Shown: piece after piece, positions 35,587-45,014 of the stretch
Numbering within the stretch: position 1 is the stretch's first letter
Layout of the letters: every line of letters starts with the position of its first letter
Source of the DNA: Haladaptatus pallidirubidus
GTDB lineage: Archaea; Halobacteriota; Halobacteria; Halobacteriales; Haladaptataceae
NCBI RefSeq assembly: GCF_020700235.1
Contig: NZ_CP085301.1
Span: 2,480,001-2,544,000, forward strand
Reading direction: 5' to 3'
Length of the DNA stretch: 64,000 nucleotides
Position numbers and translations under genes: made by a program
Notes under the pieces: generated by a model
What the model was told of the DNA's origin: nothing
What the model saw: the letters and a program-made list of their open reading frames with translations, nothing else
Database searches by the model: none

Positions 35587-36113
35587 CTAGGTCTGTGTGC
35601 AGGACGGGCATAAATCCATCCCTCAAGATCACCACCTTTTACGACGGGAGAGGCCCAGTATCCGGGTCTCTCTCTGTAAAAGCTGGACTAAAAGCACGGC
35701 GCTCCTCCCGATGGTCGTCGCTTGGCCCGCTCGCTCGTCGTTTCACTCCTCGCTCGCGGTGAAATACTAGCCCTCTATCGGCTGTATAATTTGCATCGAA
35801 CGACGGCAAGCCGACCAGCCACTTTGGACGCGCGGTGAGGCCAGTTCGCGTCTGCCGCGCGAACTGGCCGAACGCCCGGGGAGGAGAGGGGAGTACGAGG
35901 GAAGCGGTCTGCCTCGATTGCGAGCGGGGAGACGACCCCCGAGCGCGAAGAAGGGCGAGTGTGCCGACCGCTGGCGCACTCGTCCGTATGCGGTTGCGGT
36001 AATTTGTAGTCGTGATTTGCAGTCGCAATTTCGGCGATTGTTCTGTCGCCAGAACTCTCACTCTCTCCGCATCCGATACTGATTCACTTCCCTACTCCCC
36101 ACTGCCATTCTCC
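35587..36113. other. Gene-free stretch containing repeat copy C
   Basis: About 530 bases between the regulator and the Nudix pair. It contains the repeat copy at 35631-35771 and G+C-rich sequence after it; no credible gene was seen on either strand. Confidence 0.6.
35631..35771 (+). repeat. Intergenic repeat, copy C
   Basis: Starts ACCACCTTTTACGACGG (35631-35647), forms a hairpin in which CTTTTAC pairs with GTAAAAG (inner GAGAG/CTCTC), then CTGGACTAAAAGCACGG, GGCCCGCTCGCTCGTCG and CTCGCTCGCGG. Same order of boxes as copy A at 31036. Confidence 0.72.
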
Positions 36114-36123
36114 CGCTTTTAAG
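36114..36123 (+). promoter_or_regulatory. TATA-like box of the Nudix pair
   Basis: GCTTTTAAGC lies 25-34 bases before the ATG at 36148. Confidence 0.45.
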
Positions 36124-36147
36124 CCCCGTCCCCGACATTCCACAGGT

Positions 36148-36696
36148 ATGACCGACGACTGGCGCGACCACGACTGGCCGGTGCTCGAATCCGAAGTCGA
36201 ATACGAAACCGGCTGGTACACCGGCGGCTACGATCTCGTAGAGCAACCCAACGGAACGACGAAAAAATACTACTGGGCCGAACTCCCGCCAGCGGTGGTC
36301 GTGCTGGCGCTCGCGGGCGACGAAATCGTCTTCGTGGAGCAGTATCGCCCCGCGATTGGGGAAGCCTGTCTGGAATGTCCCGCCGGAATCGTCGAGGACG
36401 GCGAATCCTACACCACTGCGGGAGCGCGAGAACTCCGCGAGGAGACGGGATTCGAAGCCAACAGCCTCGCACTGCTCGAAACGTTCTGGGTTGCGACCGG
36501 CGTTCTGCGCCACGAACGCGGCATCGTCTTCGCCGAGGGATTGACACCGACCGAGCAAAATCTGGACGACAACGAATTTCTCTCGGTGCGGTCGATTCCC
36601 GCTGAGGACGCCTTGGATGCGGCACGCGAGGCGCCCGCCAACGACGCGACTATCGAAGCACTGCTCCTCGCCACCGAGGCCGGTCTCATCGACTGA
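36148..36696 (+). CDS. Nudix hydrolase (ADP-ribose pyrophosphatase type), first of two
   Basis: A 182-residue hydrolase of nucleoside diphosphate derivatives. The Nudix box reads GIVEDGESYTTAGARELREE then TGFEA, with the metal-binding REXXEE Glu residues intact. FVEQYRPA upstream and VATGVLRHERGIVFAEGL downstream resemble ADP-ribose pyrophosphatases. The stop overlaps the next gene's start (TGATG at 36694-36698), indicating coupling and tandem duplication. Confidence 0.88.
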   Translation: MTDDWRDHDWPVLESEVEYETGWYTGGYDLVEQPNGTTKKYYWAELPPAVVVLALAGDEIVFVEQYRPAIGEACLECPAGIVEDGESYTTAGARELREETGFEANSLALLETFWVATGVLRHERGIVFAEGLTPTEQNLDDNEFLSVRSIPAEDALDAAREAPANDATIEALLLATEAGLID

Positions 36697-37214
36697 TGAA
36701 CTGGAAACGCAGAGCGAGACGGGGCCTGTCGTTGTTCAGTCACGCCGTCGGCTACGATTCCATCGAACGACCCGACGGGAAACGCGTCCGTCGGCTGTGG
36801 TTCGACCCGCCGGATTCGGTTGCCATCGTGGCGCGGGCGGGCGACGATCTCGTGCTTATCGAGGAGTACAGACCCCGACTCGGGAAGACGATGCTGTCCT
36901 GTCCGGCGGGACGAATCGACTCCGGCGAGTCGTTCGAGCGGGCGGCAAAGCGGGAACTCCGTGAGGAAACTGGCTACGAGGCGGGGAACGTCCAATTACT
37001 CGAAACCTACTATCCGACGGCGGGAATGCGAAAGCGCCGCGGGATCGTTTTCGCGGAAGATCTCACGCCGGGGAATCAGCGCCTCGAACCTGACGAGTTC
37101 ATCGAGGTCAGAACCGTTCCGGTCGCGGAGGCAATCGAGGCGGTTCACGCTGGCCCGATTTGTGGCTGGTCGCTCCCGCCGTTGCTGGTCGCACAGGAAG
37201 AAGGACTACTCTGA
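36696..37214 (+). CDS. Nudix hydrolase, second of two
   Basis: A 172-residue paralogue of the preceding gene. Nudix box: GRIDSGESFERAAKRELREE then TGYEAG, with catalytic Glu residues intact; EYRPRLGKTMLSCPAG matches EQYRPAIGEACLECPAG of the first copy. Its N-terminus is more basic. Overlaps the first gene by one base. The two may have divided substrates or form a heterodimer; the sequence does not tell. Confidence 0.88.
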   Translation: MNWKRRARRGLSLFSHAVGYDSIERPDGKRVRRLWFDPPDSVAIVARAGDDLVLIEEYRPRLGKTMLSCPAGRIDSGESFERAAKRELREETGYEAGNVQLLETYYPTAGMRKRRGIVFAEDLTPGNQRLEPDEFIEVRTVPVAEAIEAVHAGPICGWSLPPLLVAQEEGLL

Positions 37215-37492
37215 TTTTCTCCGTCGGTTCGCCTCGCTCCTCGTCTCTACTCGTTCGCTCGTTTCCGTTTGTTCCCCCGCCGTCCTCGAATCGCTCGAAG
37301 TTCCGGCGTACTCTTTCCTTTCGGTTTGTCCTCTCGGCCGGGGTTGGGAATCGCCGTCACGACCATCGATTTTCTCGACATGAATTCGTCAAATGGTACC
37401 AAACGACAAAAACGTTCGGTCGCTTCGAGATGCCGGTCGTCGCCCCGCGGTGACCGGGTCGCTTATTCCGTCGGCGTCCATACGAGGTGTCG

Positions 37493-37840
37493 ATGGACGC
37501 CGAAATCTCGACAGACGACGTTCACGAACTCGTAGAGTCAGACGCCGACGTGCGAATCGTCGACATCCGACCGGAGTCGCAGTTCGACGGCGGTCACATC
37601 CCCGGGAGCGAAAACATCCCCTTCCACGCGCTTCCACAGCGCGTCTCGGAGTTGGAGGATGCAGACCGCGTCGTAACCGTCTGTCCGCTCGGAAAATCGA
37701 GCGTGCAGGCCGCCCGACTCATCGACTCATACGAAGGAATCCCCGAAGACACCCGCGTCGAAAGCATGGCGGGCGGACTGAACGACTGGGAACACGACCT
37801 CGAATCGGCCGATGGCGTCGAATCCGACGCACCGTTCTGA
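37493..37840 (+). CDS. Rhodanese-like single-domain sulfurtransferase
   Basis: A 115-residue rhodanese domain: VRIVDIRPESQFDGGHIPGS, active-site loop with Cys in VTVCPLGKSS, and AGGLNDWEHDL near the end. The Cys carries the persulfide in sulfur transfer. Start ATG 37493 (MDAEIST); a GTG two codons earlier is possible. Isolated gene, so the sulfur acceptor is unknown. Confidence 0.88.
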   Translation: MDAEISTDDVHELVESDADVRIVDIRPESQFDGGHIPGSENIPFHALPQRVSELEDADRVVTVCPLGKSSVQAARLIDSYEGIPEDTRVESMAGGLNDWEHDLESADGVESDAPF

Positions 37841-38124
37841 TTCTGTCTCTTCCTCGGCAACGATATATAACTATACGTTACTGCTTATCAATGTGTTTTT
37901 CATAACTAATCGTGATGCCCGTTAGCATGCGTAACGTTGATATTCGACAACCTGTGGCAATCTGTCTGTCTTGTATTTTACCCGAAACGAAGGTCGTCCT
38001 CGTCGTTTTTAGCGAACGAAGCTGGAAATTCCGCCACCGAGTTCTCAATGACCGTCTCGAAAAAATAGCGGCGTAGCTCCGTCCTGTCTTTCGCTTCTAT
38101 TTCAAAAACGACCGTGAAATTCGG

Positions 38125-38442
<318 letters not shown>

Positions 38443-38483
38443 CTATTAAACACTGTCGGGTATGTTGCCATATCGGATGGTGT

Positions 38484-40727
38484 TTATTCACTTGGTTTCC
38501 GACGTTTCGATCCGCGAACGATGTCATTTACGAGCGACACCGCCTCGTCTGCGTGTTCTCGACTTACATCGCCAGCATATCGCGCCTGTTCGTACAGCGA
38601 GCCGACACGTCGTGCCCGGTCGTCCACGCCAACGTGCGAGAGCGAAGAGATGTACTCGCGCGGTGTCTCTCCCCGTCGTCGTACACGATGCTTCTGCGCC
38701 AGGTGGTACTCCAGTCGATCGAACGCCCGCTTCACGTCCGTCTCCGGTTTATCACGCGGTTGCCAGCGAACCCACACCGCCCGGTACGCCCGTTGGAGTA
38801 TGCCGCTTCGTCTGGCCGTGAGCAACACTCCGATGGCCAGCAGGCCGCCGTACAGCAGTTGTCCCCTCGACGGTAGCCCGACGGGAATCGCGCCCTCGTC
38901 GTCGGTCGATGCGTTCGTCGTTGTTTCGGTCGGCGTCACCGCACTAGTTAGCTCGCCGAGGTTGGGATTTTCGGAGTTACCGTGGTCGGGTTCAGGACCA
39001 TCCTCTCCATCGCTAGTGGAATCGTCCTCGTCAGTCGTGGTGGTTGTCGTCGTTGTCGTGGTGGTCGTCGTCGGTTCCGGTGTCCACGTTCCGTTCTCGC
39101 TTTCATCTGTATCGACGCCGCTTTCGCCGTTCGCGCGCGCATCATCGACAATCGCCTGTTCCGCGTCCGAGCGCGAGTCGCTCGGCGTCGGGTCGAATCG
39201 AACCCATCCGGTGTCCGGGAAGTATACTTCAACCCACGCGTGCGAGTCGAGGCCACGGACGACCCACTTGTCCTCCGAAACGCGCTGTCCCGACGTGTAG
39301 CCGGTGACGAACCGCGCCGGAACCCCTTGCGTTCGGAGCATCGTCACCATCGACGTAGCGTAGTACACGCAGTAGCCCTCTTCCATCTCGAAGACGAACG
39401 AATCCGCGATGTTACCGTCTGGGCGCTTGACGTCGAGGGAGTATTCCTTATTCTCCTCCAACCACGACTCGATGAGAACCGCCTTCTCGTACGGATTATC
39501 CGCGTCTGCGGTAATCTCACTCGTCTTCTGTTTCAGTCGATCCGACGTCGACCCTGGAAGTTGCGAGTACTGGCGTTCTAGCTCGGATGGGTAGTCGGTT
39601 CCCGCATCGCGCAACGTCTCGGGGTCTTTGGTTGGAACACGACTGCGTACACTGTACGTTTCGCCTTTCGTTAGCGCGCTCTTCGGCGACAGACTTCCAG
39701 CGCTACTCAGTCGGGTTCGGTCGTCCATTCCGCCCGCCACGCGTATCGGTTTCCACGCCGCAGGCATCGCGTTGGCGCGGTCTGCTTTCACGGTGAACGT
39801 CTGTCGAACTTCGTGTGAACTTCCGGGTGGTGGCGACTGGTCTTCGTACGGCCGACTGCTACCGGTTCGGATCCAGTCGCTGCCCGTGTATTTGTCGTAG
39901 GAGGCTACCTTCCAATAGCCGCCACGATTCGCCGTCACGGTGTACTGTACCTTCGGCGAGAGTTCGATGCTTCCCTGAATCGAAACGCGTTGTTCGTTAC
40001 TGATGAGGCCGCCGCCCTTTCCGGAACCACCGCCGCCGCTCGGAAGAATCGGACTCACACTGCCGCCCGGAACGACGCTTACCGTCGTCGAAAGCAGTAC
40101 CATCGCGACCAATGCTACGGCCAGCACGTCCATCTGTGCGATGGTGCCGCCGTACCGGGACATCGTCCCGAAGGCGACGATACCGAGTGCGCCGACCATT
40201 CCGGTGAGCGTCACGAACGCCCCGGCGTCGCCCGTGAGGACGAAAAAGCCGAGCACTGCCCCGCCGCTCGCGGCGGCGAGGCCGTACCGTCGCCGAAAGA
40301 CGAGATACCACGGGACGAAGACGGCGGCCGGTGCGACGTTCAACGCCCACGTCGCTATCTCGCGCATCATCTCGACCGATAATCCGGTCAACAGCGCGAC
40401 GGTGTCCGCGATGATGCGGTCCGCCTGTTCCAACGAGAGATACGCACCGGGAACCGTCGCGTAATAACTAAACAGTCCGAGGGCGAGCAACACCGCACCG
40501 AGAACGAACGCGGTCCACGCCGGAAGCTTTCGCGCCAACACCGTGGCTCCGACGAGCGCCCCCGCGACCAGCAACAACAGATCGTCCGCGACGCCGACGA
40601 CGTTCGTAATACGGTAGAGAATGCTCAGATACGACCCGATGAGTACCGCCGTCGAACAGACGGCGAGCCAGTGATATGGTATTGCTACGCCACCGAACCG
40701 GAGACGGTCGTCCTGTATCGTACTCAT
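38484..40727 (-). CDS. Transglutaminase-like membrane protein (TgpA-type)
   Basis: A 747-residue protein with about seven membrane segments in residues 15-230, an extracytoplasmic transglutaminase-like domain, another membrane segment near residue 640 (LLYGGLLAIGVLLTA), and a cytoplasmic tail. Catalytic triad: C453 (EGYCVYY), H496 (DSHAWVEV) and D512 (WVRFDPT). A stretch of 13 Thr lies in the linker before the last membrane segment. Overlaps the DUF58 gene by four bases (ATGA). In such operons the domain may act on surface proteins or peptides; substrate unknown. Confidence 0.88.
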   Translation of the reverse strand: MSTIQDDRLRFGGVAIPYHWLAVCSTAVLIGSYLSILYRITNVVGVADDLLLLVAGALVGATVLARKLPAWTAFVLGAVLLALGLFSYYATVPGAYLSLEQADRIIADTVALLTGLSVEMMREIATWALNVAPAAVFVPWYLVFRRRYGLAAASGGAVLGFFVLTGDAGAFVTLTGMVGALGIVAFGTMSRYGGTIAQMDVLAVALVAMVLLSTTVSVVPGGSVSPILPSGGGGSGKGGGLISNEQRVSIQGSIELSPKVQYTVTANRGGYWKVASYDKYTGSDWIRTGSSRPYEDQSPPPGSSHEVRQTFTVKADRANAMPAAWKPIRVAGGMDDRTRLSSAGSLSPKSALTKGETYSVRSRVPTKDPETLRDAGTDYPSELERQYSQLPGSTSDRLKQKTSEITADADNPYEKAVLIESWLEENKEYSLDVKRPDGNIADSFVFEMEEGYCVYYATSMVTMLRTQGVPARFVTGYTSGQRVSEDKWVVRGLDSHAWVEVYFPDTGWVRFDPTPSDSRSDAEQAIVDDARANGESGVDTDESENGTWTPEPTTTTTTTTTTTTTDEDDSTSDGEDGPEPDHGNSENPNLGELTSAVTPTETTTNASTDDEGAIPVGLPSRGQLLYGGLLAIGVLLTARRSGILQRAYRAVWVRWQPRDKPETDVKRAFDRLEYHLAQKHRVRRRGETPREYISSLSHVGVDDRARRVGSLYEQARYAGDVSREHADEAVSLVNDIVRGSKRRKPSE

Positions 40728-41773
40728 CGTGGCTCTCCTTTGTTACGCTCGATTCGGCCGTTCACGCCGCCGTCGGCACGCGCCGACGGCGGCGACCCTC
40801 CTCCACTCGACGCGAAATCATCGAACGACAACGTTCGTCCGGCGAACTGGATTTTCGCGCCTTCGTGCGCGGTCAGTCCGCGGACGACGATGTCCGCTTG
40901 TCCTCGTTCGCGTTCGTGAACGTGCCCGCTTTTCATGCGTGCGAGCAGCGTGAGAACGTCGGTCTGCTGTGAATCACCGAAATCGGGCGGTATCCGGCTT
41001 TCGGGCGTCGTCAGCCCGACGGAAATTCCCGCAGCGAGCATCGCGTCGGCGATGCTCGCCGCCGCGTCCGCTACGACATCGACGCGGCCAGCATCCGCCT
41101 CCGCCGTGATTTCGATTTGCTGGCGCTCTTCTTCCGTTTCGAACTCCTTGATGAACAAGTCGTCCGCCGGTCGTTTCGCGCTCGATTTCCAGTGAACGTC
41201 TCGCAGGGGGTCGCCGCGCTCGTATTCGCGCAGTTGGTTGAATTCGCGTCGCGCCGAGACGCCGAGGCTCTCTTCGAGCGCGGAGACGGTTTTCATACCA
41301 TCGACCGGATGAATCCGCGGAAAGACGAGTATCGACTCGCGCACCTGATGGGTGAACGTCCGCCGAAACAGGCCGAACACGTCCTCGGCGACGATTCGCA
41401 CCGGACCGATCGACTGCTCGCCGCGCTTTGCGAGTCGAACGTCGTAGTCGATTTCCGTCTCGCCGATGCTGGTTTCGACCGGTTTGTTCCCGTATTCGAG
41501 TCCGTCCGCGAGCCCCAGCGAAACCCGTCCTGCGAACGGGTCGGGTGCCGAAAAATCGAGCGTGATGGTCGCCTCCTCCTCACGAAACCCAACGCTCGGT
41601 GCCGAAACGGTGAGATTCGGATGGCTCGTTCGTTTCAGTTGGACGTATCCGACGACCAGCGCGACGAAAATCGGGCCGACGACAGCGTTCAACGATCGTG
41701 CCCCGAAGAAAAACGCCATCGCGACCCCGAGGATAGCTACGCCGAGGAATCCCTGTCCGCGTCGCGTCAGCAT
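40724..41773 (-). CDS. DUF58 domain membrane protein
   Basis: A 349-residue protein with two membrane segments at the N-terminus (FLGVAILGVAMAFFFGA, IFVALVVGYVQL) and the DUF58 core EYERGDPLRDVHWKSSAKR, the family hallmark, which leads into a von-Willebrand-A-like fold. Sits between the MoxR ATPase (one base away) and the transglutaminase-like protein (four-base overlap). The MoxR-DUF58-transglutaminase arrangement is widespread; its job is poorly known, probably assembly or maturation of a membrane or surface complex. Confidence 0.88.
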   Translation of the reverse strand: MLTRRGQGFLGVAILGVAMAFFFGARSLNAVVGPIFVALVVGYVQLKRTSHPNLTVSAPSVGFREEEATITLDFSAPDPFAGRVSLGLADGLEYGNKPVETSIGETEIDYDVRLAKRGEQSIGPVRIVAEDVFGLFRRTFTHQVRESILVFPRIHPVDGMKTVSALEESLGVSARREFNQLREYERGDPLRDVHWKSSAKRPADDLFIKEFETEEERQQIEITAEADAGRVDVVADAAASIADAMLAAGISVGLTTPESRIPPDFGDSQQTDVLTLLARMKSGHVHERERGQADIVVRGLTAHEGAKIQFAGRTLSFDDFASSGGGSPPSARADGGVNGRIERNKGEPR

Positions 41774-41774
41774 C

Positions 41775-42773
41775 TCATTCCACCGGAACGTTGTCGAGGG
41801 CGGCTTGAACGACAGCCTTCCCTTCCTCGCCGCCCATCGTGCCGGAGGTGCCGCGGACGCGGTGACTCAACACCGTCTCGGCTTCCAACTTTACGTCGTC
41901 GGGGACGACGTACTCCCGTCCTTCGAGGATTGCCCGCGCTTGTGCCACGCGAAGCACGGCGATTGATCCGCGGGGACTCACGCCGAGTTGCCCGTGGTCG
42001 CGGGTGTAGTTCGCCAGTCGCGTGACGTACTCGCGGACGGGTTCCCGAACCGTCACCTGAGACACGGTGGCCCGCGCTCGGCGGATATCGCTTGCGCTCG
42101 CAACTGGGTCGAGTCGGCGAATCGGATGCTCGCCGACGACCCTGCGGAGCACTTCGGATTCGTCCTCCGGGTTCGGATAGCCCAGCGAGAGTTTTTTCAT
42201 GAAACGGTCGATTTCCGCCACCGGCAGTTCGTAGGTTCTGTCCTGTTCGATGGCGTTCTGCGTGGCGATAACGGTGAACGGTCGCGGCACGTCGTGCGTG
42301 GTTCCGTCGATGGTGACCTGCTCTTCTTCCATTGCTTCCAGCAGAGCGGCCTGCGTCTTCGGCGGCGCGCGGTTGATTTCGTCCGCGAGGACGACGTTGC
42401 CGAAAATCGGGCCGGGCTGGAACTCGAACTCGTGAGTTTTCTGGTTGAAGATGTTGACGCCGGTCACGTCCGACGGAAGGAGGTCGGGCGTGAACTGCAC
42501 GCGCTTAAACGAACAGTCGATGGAGCGCGCCAGCGACCGTGCCAACATCGTCTTTCCGACGCCGGGAACGTCCTCCAACAGCAGATGACCGCCCGCGAGA
42601 ATCGTCGTCAAAATGTGCTCGGCCGCGTCGTGTTGCCCGACGATGACGTGTTCGATATTTTCGATGATTCGCTGCGTCAAATCCGCCGCATCTTCGATAG
42701 AGAGTGGGTCCGCAAGCTCGTCTGTCGGTCGTTCCACATGTGTCGGCTCGGGGTCTTTGTTAGCTTCCTTCAT
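41775..42773 (-). CDS. MoxR-family AAA+ ATPase
   Basis: A 332-residue chaperone-like ATPase. Walker A is GVPGVGKTML, Walker B is LADEINRAPPKTQ, and the sensor regions ATQNAIEQDRTY and LPVAEIDRFM follow. The start at 42773 (MKEANKDPEPTHVERPTDEL) gives a short acidic leader. First gene of the unit with DUF58 and the transglutaminase-like protein. MoxR proteins usually insert cofactors or assemble complexes with VWA-type partners. Confidence 0.92.
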   Translation of the reverse strand: MKEANKDPEPTHVERPTDELADPLSIEDAADLTQRIIENIEHVIVGQHDAAEHILTTILAGGHLLLEDVPGVGKTMLARSLARSIDCSFKRVQFTPDLLPSDVTGVNIFNQKTHEFEFQPGPIFGNVVLADEINRAPPKTQAALLEAMEEEQVTIDGTTHDVPRPFTVIATQNAIEQDRTYELPVAEIDRFMKKLSLGYPNPEDESEVLRRVVGEHPIRRLDPVASASDIRRARATVSQVTVREPVREYVTRLANYTRDHGQLGVSPRGSIAVLRVAQARAILEGREYVVPDDVKLEAETVLSHRVRGTSGTMGGEEGKAVVQAALDNVPVE

Positions 42774-43013
42774 GCTCTAAATGCCGGTATTAGGTCGTGA
42801 CGGGTTCGAATGGCACCTGTCGGAGACGCAAAAGTCCCCTCTCGTTATGCGTACTATGGGGACGTAGCTTTGTAACTTTTGTCGCTATTCAAAGAGTTGT
42901 TTGGTTTACTGTTGAATACTTTGTGTATTGGTGTTTACTCGATTGGGACAAGTCGATGGACGTATTTTCTCCGCGCGTTGCTCACGGGTTCTGTCAGTGT
43001 TGTCGCCTCTCGG

Positions 43014-44321
43014 TCATCCGATGAGACAGTGTCCGAATAGTTTGGTGTTGCACTCCGCGATTGCGGACAGACGACCGTCGTTGGTACTGACGAAAACGAG
43101 TTCCTCGGTGACTGCGGGGACACTCATCGTATACCGGTTTCTTCCCATCGAGAATTGCCCGCGTTTTTCTCCCGTGTTCGCATCGACGACGAACAGTTGG
43201 CCGAACGTGGTCTCCTTCTGCTTACTACCGTTCACGTACACCGAATCTCCTGCGACCACGGGAGTCGTCTTGAGTTCGATTCGCCGCTTTTCGCTCTTCT
43301 GTCCGCCGAATTCCCACACGCGTTCACCGGTATCGACCCTTCTGGCTTGAAGGTCGAACTTCCCGACGTGGTACACCAATCCGTTCGCCACCGCAAGGCC
43401 GGAATCTGGCCACCGATACCCCGCTGATTTTCGCCACTGTTGTCTCCCGCTTTCGCGGTCGAACGCGGCGACGGCGATGTCGTTTTCCTCCCTTTTGTCG
43501 TTTGTGAGTCCGACAAACAACTGTCCGTCCGCAATACTCGGTGTTCCGTGTACGGGGATGTATCGCCGCCACAATTCTTGCCCGTTCGTTATATCGAGCG
43601 CAACGAGACAATCTCCCGAAAACGGCACGTACACGATCCCATCTGCGGCCGATTGTTGCCACATCCCCGAAAGCTCCGGAAATTCGGTTTGCCACCGTTC
43701 GCTTCCATCGTCCGGGTCGATCCCGAACACTGTCTCCGGTTCCCCCGTTTCCTCCACAGACGTATTGTATGTTCCCGTGACGATAGTATCGTCCGTCACG
43801 ATTGGCGAAACGATATCGGGTGTTTGCTGGCCTCTGTAGAGATTGTCGAACGTCCACCGTGGCGTCCCATCGATTCCCACTGCTTTCAGTCCCGGTTTCG
43901 TTTGCACGAAAATACGGTTTCCGCGGAGGACGAGCGAGTCGGACACGTAAAAGTAGTGGAATTCGTCCGTGTGCCATAGTTCGATCTTCCACTGCGACTT
44001 CCCAGTTTTGGCGTCAAACGCTTCCAGCCATGCACCTCCCCGTTCTTCGTTCGTCGCCTCACGAGAGTAGCCGTGATAGATACGTCCGTCTTTAACCACG
44101 GGTGAGACCGTTACAACGCCCCTATTTTTCCAGTCGCGATGCCACACTTCGTAGAGCGAAGTCGTTGGCCCGCTGCTTCGAGAAGAGCCGGTACGTGCGT
44201 TATCGATTGCCCGTTGAGACCACGTTCCTACTGTAGAGGGAGAGTCAAGTGTCACACACCCTGCGAGAGATGTAAGCGCGAGGCCACTGCTTGCGAGAAA
44301 TGTTCGACGATTGGAAGCCAT
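43014..44321 (-). CDS. PQQ-like beta-propeller lipoprotein
   Basis: A 435-residue Tat lipoprotein: NRRTFLASSGLALTSLAGC carries the twin Arg and the lipobox Cys at residue 22. The rest is a beta-propeller of PQQ-like repeats with G-x-x-x-W blades (TGKSQWKIEL, DDGSERWQTEF, TNGQELWRRY, ESGRQQWRK, DTGERVWEFGG). It resembles BamB-type scaffold proteins; a PQQ-binding site cannot be shown. A second member lies at 47372. Function in the cell surface is unknown. Confidence 0.85.
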   Translation of the reverse strand: MASNRRTFLASSGLALTSLAGCVTLDSPSTVGTWSQRAIDNARTGSSRSSGPTTSLYEVWHRDWKNRGVVTVSPVVKDGRIYHGYSREATNEERGGAWLEAFDAKTGKSQWKIELWHTDEFHYFYVSDSLVLRGNRIFVQTKPGLKAVGIDGTPRWTFDNLYRGQQTPDIVSPIVTDDTIVTGTYNTSVEETGEPETVFGIDPDDGSERWQTEFPELSGMWQQSAADGIVYVPFSGDCLVALDITNGQELWRRYIPVHGTPSIADGQLFVGLTNDKREENDIAVAAFDRESGRQQWRKSAGYRWPDSGLAVANGLVYHVGKFDLQARRVDTGERVWEFGGQKSEKRRIELKTTPVVAGDSVYVNGSKQKETTFGQLFVVDANTGEKRGQFSMGRNRYTMSVPAVTEELVFVSTNDGRLSAIAECNTKLFGHCLIG

Positions 44322-44387
44322 TACTGAACGATAAAATCAGATAGAATATGTCTTCTCAATAATCTTTCTTTTCGCACGAACCACGCA

Positions 44388-44735
44388 TCACCACTTCTTG
44401 CAGTTCGCACAAACCATCTCGTCCTCGTCCCGCCACCGTCGTTCGACCGATTCGCCGCAACACTCACAAGCAACTCCGCCAGGCGTCCAGTCGTAAGTCG
44501 CGAGGGCCGGTTCGATGTCCGCGTCTGAATCGGCCGATGACTCGGCTTCACCAATGGAGTCGGAACGTGGTTCACGTTCTGACTCCGCTTCGACTCCCGA
44601 TTCTACTTCTGCGTTCTCCTGCTCGCCGATTTCAGTTCTCGACTCGGCTTCGACCGGCGATTCTTCTCCCTCGGACTCGGCTTCCGCGTCGCCCTCGCTC
44701 GTCCCGAAGTCGGCCAGTGACGTATCCCGCGACAC
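44388..44735 (-). CDS. Acidic protein with C-terminal zinc ribbon (haloarchaeal, DUF7573-like)
   Basis: A GTG at 44735 (MSRDTSLADFGTSEG) gives 115 residues; the in-frame ATG at 44825 adds a stretch crossing the neighbour's promoter. The middle is an extreme Glu/Ser run, while the end is a zinc ribbon CECCGESVERRW...CANCKKW with paired CxxC. This layout (short N-terminal motif, acidic linker, C-terminal CxxC...CxxC) fits a haloarchaeal family I recall as DUF7573, named with modest certainty. Divergent from the small membrane protein at 44808. Confidence 0.65.
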   Translation of the reverse strand: MSRDTSLADFGTSEGDAEAESEGEESPVEAESRTEIGEQENAEVESGVEAESEREPRSDSIGEAESSADSDADIEPALATYDWTPGGVACECCGESVERRWRDEDEMVCANCKKW

Positions 44736-44807
44736 GTTCTCGTCTACGAATCGCCACGTCGTAAGCGTGACGGAGAAACCAAGTACCCCCGGTACGGACG
44801 TTGGAGT

Positions 44808-45014
44808 ATGGTAAACCTCGTGCACAACATCACGGAGATGATTCGGCTGTTCACCGAAGTTGCGCTTTCGTTCCCCGGTTCCACAATTCTCCTCCTCTTC
44901 GGCGCACTGCTCGTTGGCGTCTCGGTGCTCGTCTTCGGCTTCCTCGCGCTCGGCGGCATTGGTGCCGCTATGGTTCCTGACACGGCAGGTCGAGGGCCGC
45001 AGCGACGAGCGTAA
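44808..45014 (+). CDS. Small membrane protein, 68 residues
   Basis: Begins MVNLVHNITEMIRLFTEV, with two adjacent hydrophobic stretches (STILLLFGALLVGVSVLVFG, FLALGGIGAAM) and a polar tail that overlaps the 3' end of mer on the other strand by 47 bases. No family is recognised. Codon use and hydrophobicity favour a real gene, but the tail may be chance reading. Confidence 0.55.
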   Translation: MVNLVHNITEMIRLFTEVALSFPGSTILLLFGALLVGVSVLVFGFLALGGIGAAMVPDTAGRGPQRRA

